This document shows, piece after piece, positions 12,052 to 25,042 of a stretch of DNA of 64,000 bases. Position numbers and translations under genes: made by a program. Position 1 is the stretch's first letter. The number at the start of each line of letters is the position of its first letter. Source of the stretch: Rhodamnia argentea (taxonomy: Eukaryota; Streptophyta; Magnoliopsida; Myrtales; Myrtaceae); NCBI RefSeq assembly GCF_020921035.1, contig NC_063160.1:17139095-17203094 (forward strand), given 5' to 3'. The notes beneath the pieces are model-generated. The model ran no database searches and was not told the DNA's origin. It was given only the letters and a program-made list of their open reading frames with translations.

Positions 12052-13030
12052 CTTCGCCCTCTGCAACCCCCTCTCTGTCCCTCTCTGGTAATGCCGAAGA
12101 GACGAGAGCAGAGTTTAATGCAGGTGGGTGTGTGGGGAGTGTGTCGCTTGTGCGCGCGCCTCTTTGGGTGTGTGTGCAAGTGCTTTTCGTACTGCTGATG
12201 CTGCAACAGATTGTTGATGATGATGATGGTTATGACTATAATTATTAGGATTTAGCTTGGGTTTTCCAAATACTCTCTTTCTTTTCCTCCTGCTGCTGCT
12301 CCATCTACAGCGCAGACACACACAACACACAGACTCTCCCTTATTATCTCTCTCTCTCTCTCTCTCTTCTCCATGTCTATCATCCATGTGGGCACATGGA
12401 TTTTGCCTGAACACGACGTGTTTTTCTGACCCACCTCTCTCTCTCTCTCTCTCGTGCTTCTTGTTGGTCTTTGAGAGGATCACGGTCAGTGTACCTTTTC
12501 ATATTTTTTCTCAAACTGTTCATTTATTTTTGTTCTGTAGGAGAAGCCAGTCCCTTTCAGACATCGGGGTGTGTCCTTTCCTGCCGTCGATGGTACCAGC
12601 AAGCGGCAGCCGTTGAAAGCAGGGGAGGTTGCGAAAGGTAGTTGGGTTCACTACCCCTTTCTCATAAAGCGAAAATGGTAAAACAGGGATGGATCACCAT
12701 TGCCGATGATCCTTGAAAGTTGATATTAAAAAGTTTCCAACGTATCTATCGTCTGCAAGGATAAATCAATTGGCATAGCTAACAAGTTACGGACCAAGAT
12801 GGTCCCATCCGTGAAACTAAGTCTCGTATCTCTCCATTGTCACGGCCGAGGATATCAAAAATTTTTCACTTCATTTGGCATCATATTAGTATACTAAATG
12901 AATGATGTTGCTGATAGCGACGGGGATATTTAGGCAAACGGGCCGTTGGTAATACTCAATAACAATCTATCACATTGTTTAACATGTCAATTTAGTGCCC
13001 GTCACAAGATTTCAGCGACAATTTTTCGAG
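12052..13030. other. Upstream region of the kinase with CT tracts
   Basis: Presumed 5'UTR and promoter of the minus-strand kinase. CT microsatellites lie at 12347-12366 and 12434-12453 (GA on the coding strand), plus short CA runs near 12318-12330. ORFs across these tracts are low-complexity. From about 12,650 on I see no gene. Confidence 0.5.
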
Positions 13031-13372
13031 GATATTATTAAAAAATTCTTAAATCCATTATAATTATGTCAATTTAGTATTAATTTTTTTCAATAGAGTT
13101 TTAGACCTTTTGCATTTGTGTTAATTCAGTCATTCCGATCAACTTTGAGCGGTCGATGCCGATGTGATAATTTTAATATTTTTAAATTTTTAATTTTATT
13201 TCTTTTTTAATTTTTTTTTCTTCTCCTTCTTCCTCCGATCCACGCCTCTGACTTAGGGATCGGCCGGCCAAAGTTTGATGGATGGACTGAATCGATATAA
13301 ATGCAAAAGGTTTAGGACCGAATCGACACTATCACAATATGTTTACGATTTTCTTGGTAATTTTCCTCAATT
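13031..13372. mobile_element. Foldback MITE-like element, family A copy
   Basis: The left arm contains ATTATGTCAATTTAGTATTAA and TTTTGCATTTGTGTTAATTCAGT. The right arm has the reverse-complement forms (ACTGAATCGATATAAATGCAAAAGG, then GACCGAATCGACACTAT), and a T-rich loop separates them. It shares its terminal vocabulary with 6960-7371 and 19431-19945. Ends are approximate. Confidence 0.6.
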
Positions 13373-16191
13373 TTTCAAGTGATTTTCTGCACTAGTCGCT
13401 TTTTTTTTTTTTGTAAAATGTCTACTAATATTAGTAAATTTACCGCAATAAAGAACTTACTAGACAAACGAAAGAGCTACTACTTTTTCTTTATAAGCAA
13501 ACCCTTTTTTTTTCCTTTGTCATTTTGAGAAATTACTTACGAGTTATGGCACCAAAAAGACTTTTAGATTGAATGGTGTGGTGTGAACAAGTAGATACTT
13601 TGCCAACATGAAGAGTAATATTCATCCTGACTACTGATATTTGGAATGGGAAGAAGTATCAGAAGTGACAGTGTCTGCACGACCGCAGTAAATTTCATAG
13701 GAAAATTGATCCAACGGATGCAATTCGTGAAAGATGGTCGCATCCCTTCGTCGATCCAGGCTCCATGTGATCGTTCATATGATGCAAGACACCCTACTAT
13801 TTAGGTGGGTCTATGCTGGCCTCAATGCTTTCTCTCTTCTCTCTGTCAGTGATCACAAAAATCTTGAAAAGAGCTGTCTAGGGTTTGGATCTTGTCCAGT
13901 TATGTCTTCGAAAGCCAATGAGGAAGATGAGCACGACATGTGAACCTGCTCGTTTCTATTTCGAGACTTTCTACGGCACAAGGTTGTGCCGTCCTGAAGC
14001 TTCGTGCGGCTCGGTACAAGACGCATGCGTCGCAAGCTAGGAAACTTTTCTTGTCTTATGACGCGGCATGGTAACCAAATTCGAAGCGTTTGTAAAGACC
14101 AGAATGATCAAAGAGTTTGGGAACCCTAAAATTTTTAGCGAGCGAGTTCTACTGGGGAAGGGCCAACTCTTGGACGCAAAAAGCGTTTGCCTATGTGATG
14201 GCCGATGATTTTCCAGCCATTTTCCAATGCATGAGCCCGACCGAATCATGCTTGCAGCAACTCATGGCCGGGCCATCATCAGGAGCTTTAAGCTCACGAT
14301 TCAATTTAGAAAAAGAGTTAATTGGAGTGAATAGTAGAACCATATCCTACTCATGTAAGATCTGCATGATATGTTTTCCTGGTGATGTATTGCTCTACTT
14401 TGTCTTCCACCTCATGCCGAACACATCCACAGTCCAATCGAAAATACCGAGCCAATATAACCGGTCCAATTTGCAAATATCGTCATGCCTGCTTACACGT
14501 GACCGCACGAGTGTACATGTAGTAGTTATTTCACCGACCCAGGAGACGAGGCGAGGCAAAGAGCATCGAATGCTTGCGTTTTGCTAATTTGGGGAAGTTG
14601 CTTGATTTGATTGCTTCAGCAATTGCACCAAGCACAATACGAAAGGAAGGTGCAAGTTACTCCAGCGGAAAAACAAGAAAGGAGGAAAAGAGATGGCATT
14701 ACTTGGGGAAGGTTGGACATGGAAAAGAGCAAATGAAAACAGGGACAAATCACCTTTTTAGTTCCGGCAATGATTATGGAAGCTTTATTCCCTCCATCTT
14801 AATTGGTAGCGCTTTGATTTAATTTTATTGATCCACACTATACTTGAAAGGTCTTTATTGTCGGGGTTTGATTCATAATCTCTCATCGAGAGGAAATGAT
14901 CCCGCTTTCCGATGAGCGGGCATGGGTTTAGGGTAGGCGCCTCGATAAGAGTTGTAGGGGACAGCCCCCGGACGTCAAATGGCTTTTATAGTTTGAACGC
15001 GTAATTTTTTGGTAGTTTGAGCTTGAGCTTATCAATAACTACTACTTATAAATGATGTTTTTCTCTTGTAATTGAGAGTTGTAATAGAGATTTGGAAAGT
15101 GTTAATTATAGTGAAATGCTTCACTGGATGTAGCCTAGTTTTAATGATGAAGCCGTGTCCCGATTTCTTTTTTCTTGCTTTTACTCTATACTTCTCTGCG
15201 GTTTGTGCGCCTAATCCTAATATTCGTTAGGACCGAGAACAAACCAGACCATATGCTCAAACAGATGGTGTTCTTTCCCCCACCAGATTGGGGTTGCTTA
15301 GTTCATCAATATGCAATTTGTAGATTGACCTTAATCCACACTAGCACAGATGATCAAACTAGGGTTTGCTGCTCAGAGCGGTTCAATGCCTATGGCTATG
15401 CCATGCATGTGAAGGACAGCCTGCACTTTTTGACTTCAAACGCGGCATCAAAAGAAGAGGCTAGCCTCTCTTGGAGACCTCCACATGAAAAGTGGGGTCA
15501 CGGGCGGGTGAATCTCCCTAAGCCTAGTAGCGTTCTCGTGTGTGGTCGTGACGAGACGACCATGGCCATTACATGGAAAGAAAGCCCCACGAGCTATCCA
15601 TGTGGTTCGATCCCATTAAGCGTTGGGAGGACGAAAGAAATGTGCAGAGACGGCAGTGCGGAAACAAGCTCACGTGTTCGATTATCTCGCAGTCGATATC
15701 TCGGCCTGTAATTCTTCGCAACTTGCCGGCATGAAAGCTGGAACTGCTAATGATCGCTGGTCGGCCGTATGGCGGTGATCTCGCTCCCCGAGCCTTGTAT
15801 TGTATACCACCGCCAGTCAATTATGGGAGCTAGCCCCCGATTTACGGTTCTTGCAAAAAAAAGAGAGAAAGAAAGAAGAAAACAATTGTCCCTCCTCATG
15901 ATAGTCATGAAATGAGATTGCACGACGAAAATTCAAATCCCTAGTACATTAGCAATTGGATGATTAGAAAGCTAACAGTTTAAGAAAAAGCTGTGGAGCA
16001 TGTCGTTTAATTCGATACAAAGAGAAGAACCTCATTAGGGCAGGATCCCGTCAGTTCCGTTTCATTCTTTCCGACGTACTCTCTTAAGGGGATACGTAAC
16101 GCGCTAGCTACGGCACTGCACGGGTCTCTACGATGGCCTAACTTGTTGTCCAAGCCCCTCCGCAAACAAAACAAAACGTTGGAATCTTCAG
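13373..16191. other. Intergenic, no supported gene
   Basis: Two open frames (14117-14587, 156 codons; 15175-15711, 178 codons) show no recognised domain, no conserved motif and no splice partner. I read them as chance. Poly-T runs and degenerate repeat-like text are present, but I could not define a boundary. Confidence 0.45.
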
Positions 16192-16345
16192 AACGGGCCT
16201 AGCCGCCCGTATCCAGACCTGTCCAAACCAGTGGCTTAGGCCCATTCGGTTTGGGCAGGCCCGTAGGTCGGTCTAACATTAAAAAATGGCCGATAAACAT
16301 TTGTGCCAGATCCGAAGGCCCGGCCCGGCCCGACCCGCTTGTTGA
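16192..16345. mobile_element. Fragment resembling the GC-rich arms of the hAT MITE
   Basis: The text (GGCCCATTCGGTTTGGGCAG, AGGCCCGGCCCGGCCCGACC) resembles the GGGCCGGGCTTCGG arms of 2523-2895. No clear terminal TAGGG or TSD was found, so it is only a probable remnant. It ends about 100 bp upstream of the PSA3 start codon, so it may lie in its promoter. Confidence 0.35.
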
Positions 16346-16448
16346 TCGCCACTATCTCTGCATATTAATCACGTCGGCACGCACGCATACAAACGAGAGG
16401 CCAATATTACCCACTCAAAACGAGCTTTGACTTCCACTGTGCTCAGCA

Positions 16449-18528
16449 ATGGTGGTTGTGACATCCACGCGCACTCTCTACCCCTGCACATCCCTCTGCA
16501 AACCCATCTCGCCTTCCCTCCTCTACCTCCGCCAAATCTGCGGGAACCCGAGAAGAGCGAACGGGACCAGAGCGATTGGCCCTCGTGGGGTCTGGCCGAT
16601 TAAGTCTTACATGGAGAACCGGGACTCCATATCCGGTTTCGCCAACAAGGTCATCGGTTCTTTGCCCGTCGTTGGGCTCGTAGCGCGGATTTTCAGCGAC
16701 GAAGGGGGAGTCGGTGGGGACATCATCGATTTCGCAGAGTTCAGGAGGCGGGTCGGGAAGAAGTCCAGCATTGTTGATTCCCGAGCTTTCTACGAGTTTC
16801 AAGATCGTCGCGGCCGGGTAAGCTGATTTATATTTTCTCCTGGAATTCGGTGGATTAGTCTTCAGCTCAAAGTGTTGTTTTTCCGGGTAGGGATGTAGCG
16901 GGCAGCCGTTTAGATTGATGAATGTGATGTGTGGATTGAGATTTTATGTGCTAAGTGCACTGTTTCGTAATGAAAGCTAACTAGGTTTTCGTTGAACATG
17001 CGTATATGCTGTTCGGAATCTTTTACTGGTAATAGAATGTCATATTGGTTTTGTCGATGTGTTGTTGAGGTATCAGCAGGCTACAACGTGTACATGCAGC
17101 TGATTATATGATAAGTTCGGTTGTTGGACTGAGGCTTTGTATAATTATTGCATCTGAACGCTCATGCGCGGGTAAAGGCTATCGTGTGAAAGTTGGTAAA
17201 GTAATGGAAGTCTGAAACGTTAAATTTGTGAGCTTGATTCAGGTGGGTGATGGAAAGTGTGAATAGTCTTACCTGTGAACAAGGCGGAAAGCGAGGGGAA
17301 TGTGACTAATGAGTAACTGATGACATTACTTCGCCATGCTGACGCATGTCTTAAAGTTGTGCTCGTATTTGGATTTTTGGTGTTCTTTTTGTTGGTGCCA
17401 TGGTATTTCATGATTGTTGGGTATGATGGTATTGAGCCTAAGCTGGGGCTTGTTGGGTAGGCAGGGGATCCCCTGTATGTTCTGCTTTGCTGTTGGTTAG
17501 CAGCTGTCGGAGCTGGTCTTCTCAAATCGGAGGATATTTTGGGAGGCGTGGCCAGGCTGCGGCTTTCAAACGATATCGAATTCGAAGAACAGAACTTCAT
17601 CGCCTTGATGAACGAGGCGAGAGAGGTGGGGTTTTCTCAATTTTAGATGGTTTCTTTATCAGACTGTTGTCAGCTGATGGATTATGATTCTGCATCCTAA
17701 AAGAGCAGATGCATTGATAAAGAAACAGCACATCTTGTTTAATTTGGTGGGAAATAAAATTTCCTTCTTTTGACTGTTAGTACAGATTGGAGATACGGTG
17801 AAGATCTCATTCTTGGCATGATTACTGCCATTGTTGTGGTTCTAGTAAATCATACCATGTACTTGAAACTGTGCTAACCGATCCCTAAAGCGATTGCTCC
17901 ACTGAATCACACTCTGGTTCTTTTCTCTGTTAACCTTTCTGGAGCCAAGACAGTATTGAGTTGAGCTGAAATTGTTCGAATCTTTCCATTCTTTCACAAT
18001 ACTGAAATTTTTGGTGAAGGATTTCTGTTTGTCTGACCACTTAATGTCCGTGATTATTACTACATGAGCTTTGGTGCTCCAACTGTCTTCTTGTTTGTTT
18101 TTTCCTGTCGACATATTTGATACAAGGAGGCATGGTGTTTCACCCCTCTCTGGGCTTCTTTTGTTTTGATTATGCAAGTCATTGCTCATAGTTTATTCAT
18201 TCTGTAGAGAAGAGCAAAGCTAAACACGTCAACCCCAAGCATCCCCATGGAGATTCGCATGGAGAAGGCGCTGGAGGCCATTTATGTCTGTTGCTTTGGT
18301 AAGGATCTAATTGAGAAGGAAGATGAGCGACTTCTGCAAACCATGCTCGGCGTTGTCTTCCCGTCGGTCAAGCAGTCTCAGATACAAATGATGATCAGCG
18401 ACTTGGCTAAAAAGGTTGCCGAAGGAGGCAATGAAGTTACGTTTCTGGAGGCGAAGCCCTTACCTAAAGAGGCTGCAGAGCTCCAAATGAAGGACCTCCA
18501 ATTTCTCAGACAGAACAGCGAGACTTGA
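16449..18528 (+). CDS. PSA3: Photosystem I assembly factor PSA3-like, 3 exons, 284 aa
   Basis: Exons 16449-16817, 17461-17625 and 18208-18528 join in frame with GT-AG introns (second acceptor GGGTAG|GCAGGG). The order is an N-terminal plastid transit peptide (MVVVTSTRTL...), a conserved block FANKVIGSLPVVGLVARI followed by SDEGGVG and DFAEFRRRVG, a hydrophobic segment at about residues 127-144 (PLYVLLCCWLAAVGAGLL), an acidic stretch (DIEFEEQNFIALMNEAR) and a helical C-terminal domain with an ALEAIYVCCFGKDLI start. This pattern matches my recollection of PSA3, a chloroplast stromal/thylakoid-associated factor that works with PYG7 in PSI complex assembly. I recognised the family from memory, without an alignment. 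The intact frame and splice sites indicate a functional gene. Confidence 0.8.
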
Positions 18529-19430
18529 GATTGCAAGGTGCAGCTGAGGAGAGATGGAGAGGATTGTAATTTTGGAGTCTTTGATGTGTCGTAATTGGCA
18601 ACTACGCACCGTTCACGGGAAGAAACCGGCGACGCTTATCTGTTCAATGTTCACTCATCCTGCCAATGCATTGGAGAGCAAAATCTTGCAGAGTTTGTTC
18701 CATGCCGCCTTTTCTTCCCTGTTGCTCTTGAGTGCTTGTAATTGTAATTTGATCGAAGTTAAAGGAGAACTAAGGGCGAGGCACCACCCTTCATGTGACT
18801 GATTAACCGTAACATCATCGTACCGTAGCTGTTACGAAATCTCTAGTCGACTTGTTGTGGACGAGCTTTCATCGGATCGCTCAGCAAGTCCTGATGCGCA
18901 TATACATGTATGCTCCGGCAATGATGGGTTGGGGTCGAGCCTCCAGCACGACCGTAAGTCGTCTCACTTTTGTCTCCGGGAGCGATGCAATGTCAGCTTA
19001 CAGGGGGGGGAAGCATATAATCACTCCATATGCAACTAGATTGAATTGGGCAAAGGGTGGGCTTTAGACGGGTTGGTCCTCGTACACAGCCTTAAATTCA
19101 TTGCCGGTCTGATTCATAATTAGAAAGATTTACATTCTTCATATAAATTTGATTGGGTCTATACTCTATGGATTGGAATAGAAATCCAATTGGGAAAATA
19201 ATCAATTGGTATTAGGATTACTGTGAAAAGGAGACGCACGTTAAGCTAAGTTAAAAGAAAGAGACCAATTACAGAACAAAGCGAGGTTAGTTTTACAGAG
19301 AATAACTTTCAGGAAGTTATTTTATTTTTTTTTTAAATTTTCCGTGTTTGATTCACAGAAAATAAACTAATAGAAAAGAAAATATTTTTGTCAACGGAAA
19401 AACACATTCAAAGTAAAGAAAATAATTTTC
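18529..19430. other. PSA3 3' region and spacer
   Basis: The probable 3'UTR runs to about 18,800. Beyond it is AT-rich sequence; two overlapping ORFs near 18,850-19,070 have no motif. Confidence 0.4.
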
Positions 19431-19945
19431 GGGAAAATTACGTAAACGGTCCTAAATCTATTACAATTGTGCTAATTCAATCTTAATTTTTTTTTTTACC
19501 AATTCAGTTCTAAATATTTGTGATAATTCAATCTATTTGGCAAGCTGGCACTAACGTGGCATTACCCATGCTAATGTGGCCAATTTTTATTGATATTTTA
19601 TAATAATTAAATTACTTATTATTTTTAATTAATTTTTTTTAGTTTTTTTCTCTTTTTTTTTCTTCCTTCTTTCTTCTATTTGTGGCTGGCGAGGGTCATC
19701 GGAGCTTGCCGAGCCTTGCCCAGCAAAGCCCTCACCGGCCATAGTAGTAGTAGGAAATAAAAACAAAAGAAAGAGAAAAAATAAAAATTATTATTAAAAA
19801 AATATCCATGCAGCACAGACGATGCCACGTTAGTGTCTGCTGGTAAAGTAGACTGAATTGACACAATTGCAAAAGGTTTGGGACTCAACTAGCAAAAAAA
19901 AAAATTAGGATTAAATTGACACAATTACATTAGGATTAGGACTTC
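19431..19945. mobile_element. Foldback MITE-like element, family A copy
   Basis: The left arm (GGTCCTAAATCTATTACAATTGTG, CAATTCAGTTCTAAATATTTGTG) is matched on the right by reverse complements (GACTGAATTGACACAATTGCAAAAGG, AAATTGACACAATTACATTAGGA). The loop contains TTCTTCTATTTGTGGCTGGCGAGG and a GC-rich stretch. It sits in AT-rich sequence with GAAAATAA words that resembles another MITE type. Confidence 0.6.
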
Positions 19946-20148
19946 TCCTTCACATTTCTTTTTTTTAATTTTTTAATTTTATTTCTTTCCTTTTTCCTTC
20001 TTTTGTGGCATGTTGTGAAAAGAGAAAAGAAGAAAAAAAAAATTAAAAGTTGGTATTTTTTGGTAATTTTTTAGAAAATCAAACTATGGAAATATTATTT
20101 AGTTCATTTTTAGGCTTCAATCAAACACCGAAATTGTGAGACCAATAT

Positions 20149-23100
20149 TGACACCTAAATTTGATTTTTGATTTTTTTTAATCATTTATTTCTCATAAAA
20201 ATCAGGAATTAATTCCCACCAAAAGAATAATCATATCATTTTTCATATTTATTTTTAGCATCATATTGCATTACATCGGATTTACATTTAATCGGACCAG
20301 GGACGGACGAATTTAAAGGTGACGGTTATGGAGCTCAATTTAGTTGATTGGACTAAATCCACGATCATTGGAAATTCGGCCGAGCTCTATATTCTTAAAT
20401 AATAGCCGAAATTGGTGGCAAGTAAAACTGCATGGACGTGGAGGCAGATTACTTCGTGACTCTCAAAACTTCGAATATTGATTTTGGTCATGTAAGATAC
20501 GAAAGGGATAAGAAAACATAATATATCTTAACCATTCAAACGGGCAAAGAAGATTTTGTTTCTTTTTGAAAACCCCCAGTGGTCTTTTGCCTATAAAAAA
20601 GAGATCCTTCATTGCGGCTTGGAGTCACGCTCAGCTGTGATCGTCGATCGATACAATAAACCGAGGAGGACCAAAGCTGTTCGCGATTTCGGCGAAAGGT
20701 CCGGTGTTCCCCTCAAGTCTCCGCAGCAACAACGCCAACGGTAAGGTCATCCCCGACGATCCCCCGCCGAGCCGGTCGGAAGGGTGCAAGCTTGGAGCAC
20801 AAGAACAGTGCAATTCAAATTAGGAAAGAAAATTTTGCAATATGAGGTATAGTTTCCTATCTTGGTAATTGTTTATTTATGGCTTGCCTCACTTGAATTT
20901 ATCTTGTTATAAAAGTGGATATATATTTATTTTAAAATACAAGTTGATTAGGAAATTTTCTTATTTTGCAACTTGCCATACAATTGAAAAAGTCCGGATG
21001 GAATACTCGATTAGACAAGGATTTGAGTTCATTCATTAGTCGTATGATTGAAAATTAAAGATTGGATTTGAATATTCATGAAATTTTTCCAAAAATTGAT
21101 TGATACATCCACTCTCTTGATTGAATTGATTGGCATATTTACTTTCCTACTTTGATTTGAAATTGCTTGATTGTCGTATCTTTTAGAATATATCCGTCGC
21201 ATGACGTGATTATCTAAAAAATTCTAAAAAAAAAAAAAAAAGGCTCGCGCTAATTTCACTCTCTTATTGGCTTCTACACTCCTTTTTACATTAAATTGAT
21301 TACATTATCCCTAATGGATCTCATTCTTGATTTAAGATTTTTTCCTTACCTTTTTTTCTTCCTTTTATTTTGTTTCAATTTTGCTAGAGATGAAACTATC
21401 ATACTCAACCCACCGATGGGGGAGTTGGTTTAAGTTTAGAGGCGGGTTCAAACTTCATCGGTTTGGGGGGTGGGGGGGTTGGTTTTGATACTCGCTCTAA
21501 AAAAAAAAAACAAATGACATTTATTGAGGTTAAATTTGGGGTCCACTCTTAATTTAAGACTAATGCTTGCCTTCTTTTTGGTTTTTTGCTTTTCTTTCTC
21601 CGTTTGGAACTAATTATTGTGTTCTTGAGAAAAAATCTAATTATTTTCTTAATGAGTTGTAAATTTTTTTTACTAGCATACTATTATTCAAAAAATAACT
21701 TAAGGACAACTAAAAATCTTTGAGTAAATTGTGTACAATGCATACACATAAGCCACAACATTCAATCTTTGACTAAATTCTCGTAAATTTGTGCTAAAAG
21801 CCATAGTCGAAAAATTCACAATCATGAGGATAATTTAGGGAAAATGAGTAAACAATTTGTGGATAAAATTGACATTTCTCTACTATAATATAGATTAGTG
21901 CTTGCATAGATTACAATAATGAAGAATAAGCTATAAAAAAAACATAAACAATAAGGAAACATTGAAATGTAGTGGGTGTAAGAATCAGCACATAAAAGTT
22001 GTTGGGAAGGGATGCGTGTAAATTTTTCTTTTAGTAAAATTGAGAAGAAAAAAAAGAAGAAAAAGGTAAGAAATTATTATGGCTAATGCGAAAACTGTAA
22101 TGAAATTAAAACTAAAAAGATAATGAGATATTTTTTTTTTGGGTCAAAAGAAGATAATGAGATATAGTAAATTGATATATTGACAAGCGTAATGGAATAT
22201 TTGTATTGTGAAATTAATGAGAGTAATACATAAATAAATGCAATTTTATGGACTAACCAGATAAAAAAAGAATCAATAAATTGAATAGAGAGAAGGGCAT
22301 TTGGGTAAGTTAACAAGAAAAAAAGAGTGAATTAGCCAACATGAGGGTGGAAATAGCGCTGCCCAAAAAAATTGCATTCTTTCACTTTCCATATTTGAAG
22401 ATTGCATATCTCAAAAATAGCATCATGCAGATAATTGCATATCTAATCTTTTTTTTTTTTTTTGTAAAATGTTTAGGTTAGATCCTAATTTAGGATAGAA
22501 ATTGCTTGTTTAAGTAGAATTTTATATTTAAAACAATCTATCTTTGTTTAGGTCAATTTAAATTAAATATTATTTTGGCATAGTTCTATTTTAAGAAATA
22601 AATTCATCTGAAAATAAAAAAATTTTATCATCATTGCCATGTCATTCTTGCCTTGTTATCATCCTTACCATGTCATATTAGGTAGCATTTTAGATTGGAC
22701 CTCATATAGAATTTCATGGTTAGGTTTTAATTAACTTGCATATAACTTAGTTAATTAAGTTACACCTTAATCTCATTTGTATATTAGTTTGATTAATTTG
22801 CACGTCATCTAACTTAATTTTGCATTTGCATCATGACATTGCATCATTTAGAATAGACTTCATGCATCATATGCATCCATATGAAAAAACAAAAATAAGA
22901 AAAAAAGAAACAATTCTTTGCGTGGCGTATGTTCCCTTGATTATATTGATTTCTAGATATTTAATTAATTGATTGTGTACCCGCATAATAACCTTTGTTA
23001 GTGACTTAGGTTAAAATCAATTAATATTACATGACAATAATTTTTCATCAAAGAAAATTGTACCGAAAGGGTGTTAGAGTAATCTAGCGTAATCAAATCG

Positions 23101-23180
23101 CCGGACTCTTAATTCTATTTCGTAGGGTTTTAGGTCTCCGCTAATTTACTTAAGGTTTCTAATCAACCTACAAAATATTC
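20149..23180 (+). mobile_element. Degenerate long LTR-like sequence
   Basis: It begins TGACACCTAAATTT followed by a T-rich block with TTTTTTTTAATCATTT, which resembles the reverse complement of the right end of the 54209-57750 element (TGTTGACACCCG...TTAATCATC). Near the far end, GTACCGAAAGGGTGTTAGAG, CGCCGGACTC and TTTCGTAGGGTTTTAGG also echo that element on its minus strand. The middle has GCATTTGCATCATGACATTGCATC, typical of long plant gypsy LTRs. No coding domains remain. Boundaries are approximate and no TSD was identified. Confidence 0.4.
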
Positions 23181-23600
23181 CGAATTCAAAATACATTTCA
23201 TGTTAATCACATTGAATCATAAATTGCGATTTGGTATGGACTTAAGAGAGTTCGAATTAAGTTAGTTAAATAATTAACGTGATAATCCATTCGCAAAAAA
23301 TAAAATAAAAAAATAAACAATGGATTTGTTATTATTTTTCTGAAAAAACGGCTTCTTGAAATAAATTTCTAAAAAATATTAGTTACATCACTGGAAATGA
23401 TTTTCATTATCCATAATAATATAAAATATTTTCGTAAACGAGAAAAATGTTTTTGGTTTCGCGGATTCTAAAAGTGAGAAGCGATATTTTTTCAAAAAAT
23501 AGCCTAAATAAATAGTACGCGTTTGTCAGCTAAATTGGCTTAAGCCTTCGACTTGGAGTCCCACAATCGCTGCATCGTTGAGGTGGAAGAGGCAGGAGCA

Positions 23601-23725
23601 ATGGCGTCGCCGTCGAGAGTGACGGTCACGCAACGTGAACAGTCGATGGTGGAGCGAGAAGTCGGCAGGATCTACTCTCTCTTCGCTCAACTCCCTCCTG
23701 CTGCTCTGTCCTTCTCGTCCGTACC

Positions 23726-23759
<34 letters not shown>

Positions 23760-24972
23760 GCGCGTCTGAGCTTACTGAAGAGTGATTCGATTTCCTGTAG
23801 TTTTTTTTTCCTTCTTCTCTCTCTCTTTTCCATTGTGGCTGACCACTTCTAGCGATTTCGAAGTATGGAGATTCAACGAGATAGCCACATCGAGTACCTG
23901 ACCAACGGCCTCCGTCGACTCGCTCCCTCCTTCGGCGCCTTGGATGCCAGGTAATCCCCACCGTTCCACTTCAACCTGGTGTGTCGAGGAATCGGGGTTG
24001 TTGGAGCTGTACTTAGTAGTTTGATCCGGGGGTTGGCCCTTATGTTTGAATTTGGGGGCATTTTCTGTCGTGATGGCTGTCTCCTAGTTGGAGTAGCTCC
24101 TTCTTGCCAGAAGGAGCCCTTTCTTATGGTGATTTAATGCACTAGTCGGCTTGTTCGGTTTTGATGTACTTGTTGAGTGGATATGCCCTTTGTGTTTAGC
24201 TCTTGTTGGGTATTAAATTTGAGGCGGGTTGGCACCTGTGAACTAATGTTTGATTACTTCTTGATGGAATCCTTTGCAGCCGCCCGTGGCTCTGTTACTG
24301 GATCATACATTCTCTAGCTTTGCTGGGTGAACCTGTTGATGCTGAACTTGAAGATAATGTCATCGACTTCCTTCGTCGCTGTCAGGTACCGATGCCTCGT
24401 TATTATCAGAGAGCATTGCTTCATGCTGGTCATTTCTGTGGTTGTATTTCCAGTAGAATTGACTGCAGTGTCTTCCCTGCCGATTCGAGGACTAGCCTCC
24501 TTGGGACCCCTTATGAGCAAGTTTGAAGTTGGATGACTATTCTCAGATTACATTTTCCTCATTTTCTCTGCTATGCATGCTCAATTATTTCTTCTTACAG
24601 TAATGACTTAACTTTATCTTAACGTCACATTTTTTGCCTGTAGGATCCAAGTGGTGGGTATGGGGGTGGACCTGGACAGGTAGCTATTACTTTCCTAATG
24701 TATAAGAATGGAATGTTGTGAGATATTTTGAAATGCTAAAAGAATTTGTGTCTTCATTTCTACTGTTTTGACCATATTTGGTTTACACAAGTAAAACTTG
24801 TTCTTCTCCTGATTGGCTCATTCTCTTGACTCACCTTCCGTGGATGAACCTTGTGGAGGAACACTTAGGTTTTGGGGAATTGGGTTCTCACCAATGTTTG
24901 ATAGAGCAATCATAAAGTTTCTTTGGTGGATATTGCAATGGAGATTTTCCATATTTTGATGTACCCATCAGG

Positions 24973-25042
<70 letters not shown>

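Noticed and set aside
11614-12198. 194-codon plus-strand ORF
   Set aside because: Antisense to kinase exon 1 and 5' leader.
14117-14587. 156-codon plus-strand ORF
   Set aside because: No motif, no conserved pattern; likely a chance frame (its start codon is not supported).
15175-15711. 178-codon plus-strand ORF
   Set aside because: No recognisable domain; surrounded by degenerate spacer.
23553-23600. Upstream extension of ERA1 from 23553
   Set aside because: That frame opens with TTG, not ATG; the first ATG is at 23601.
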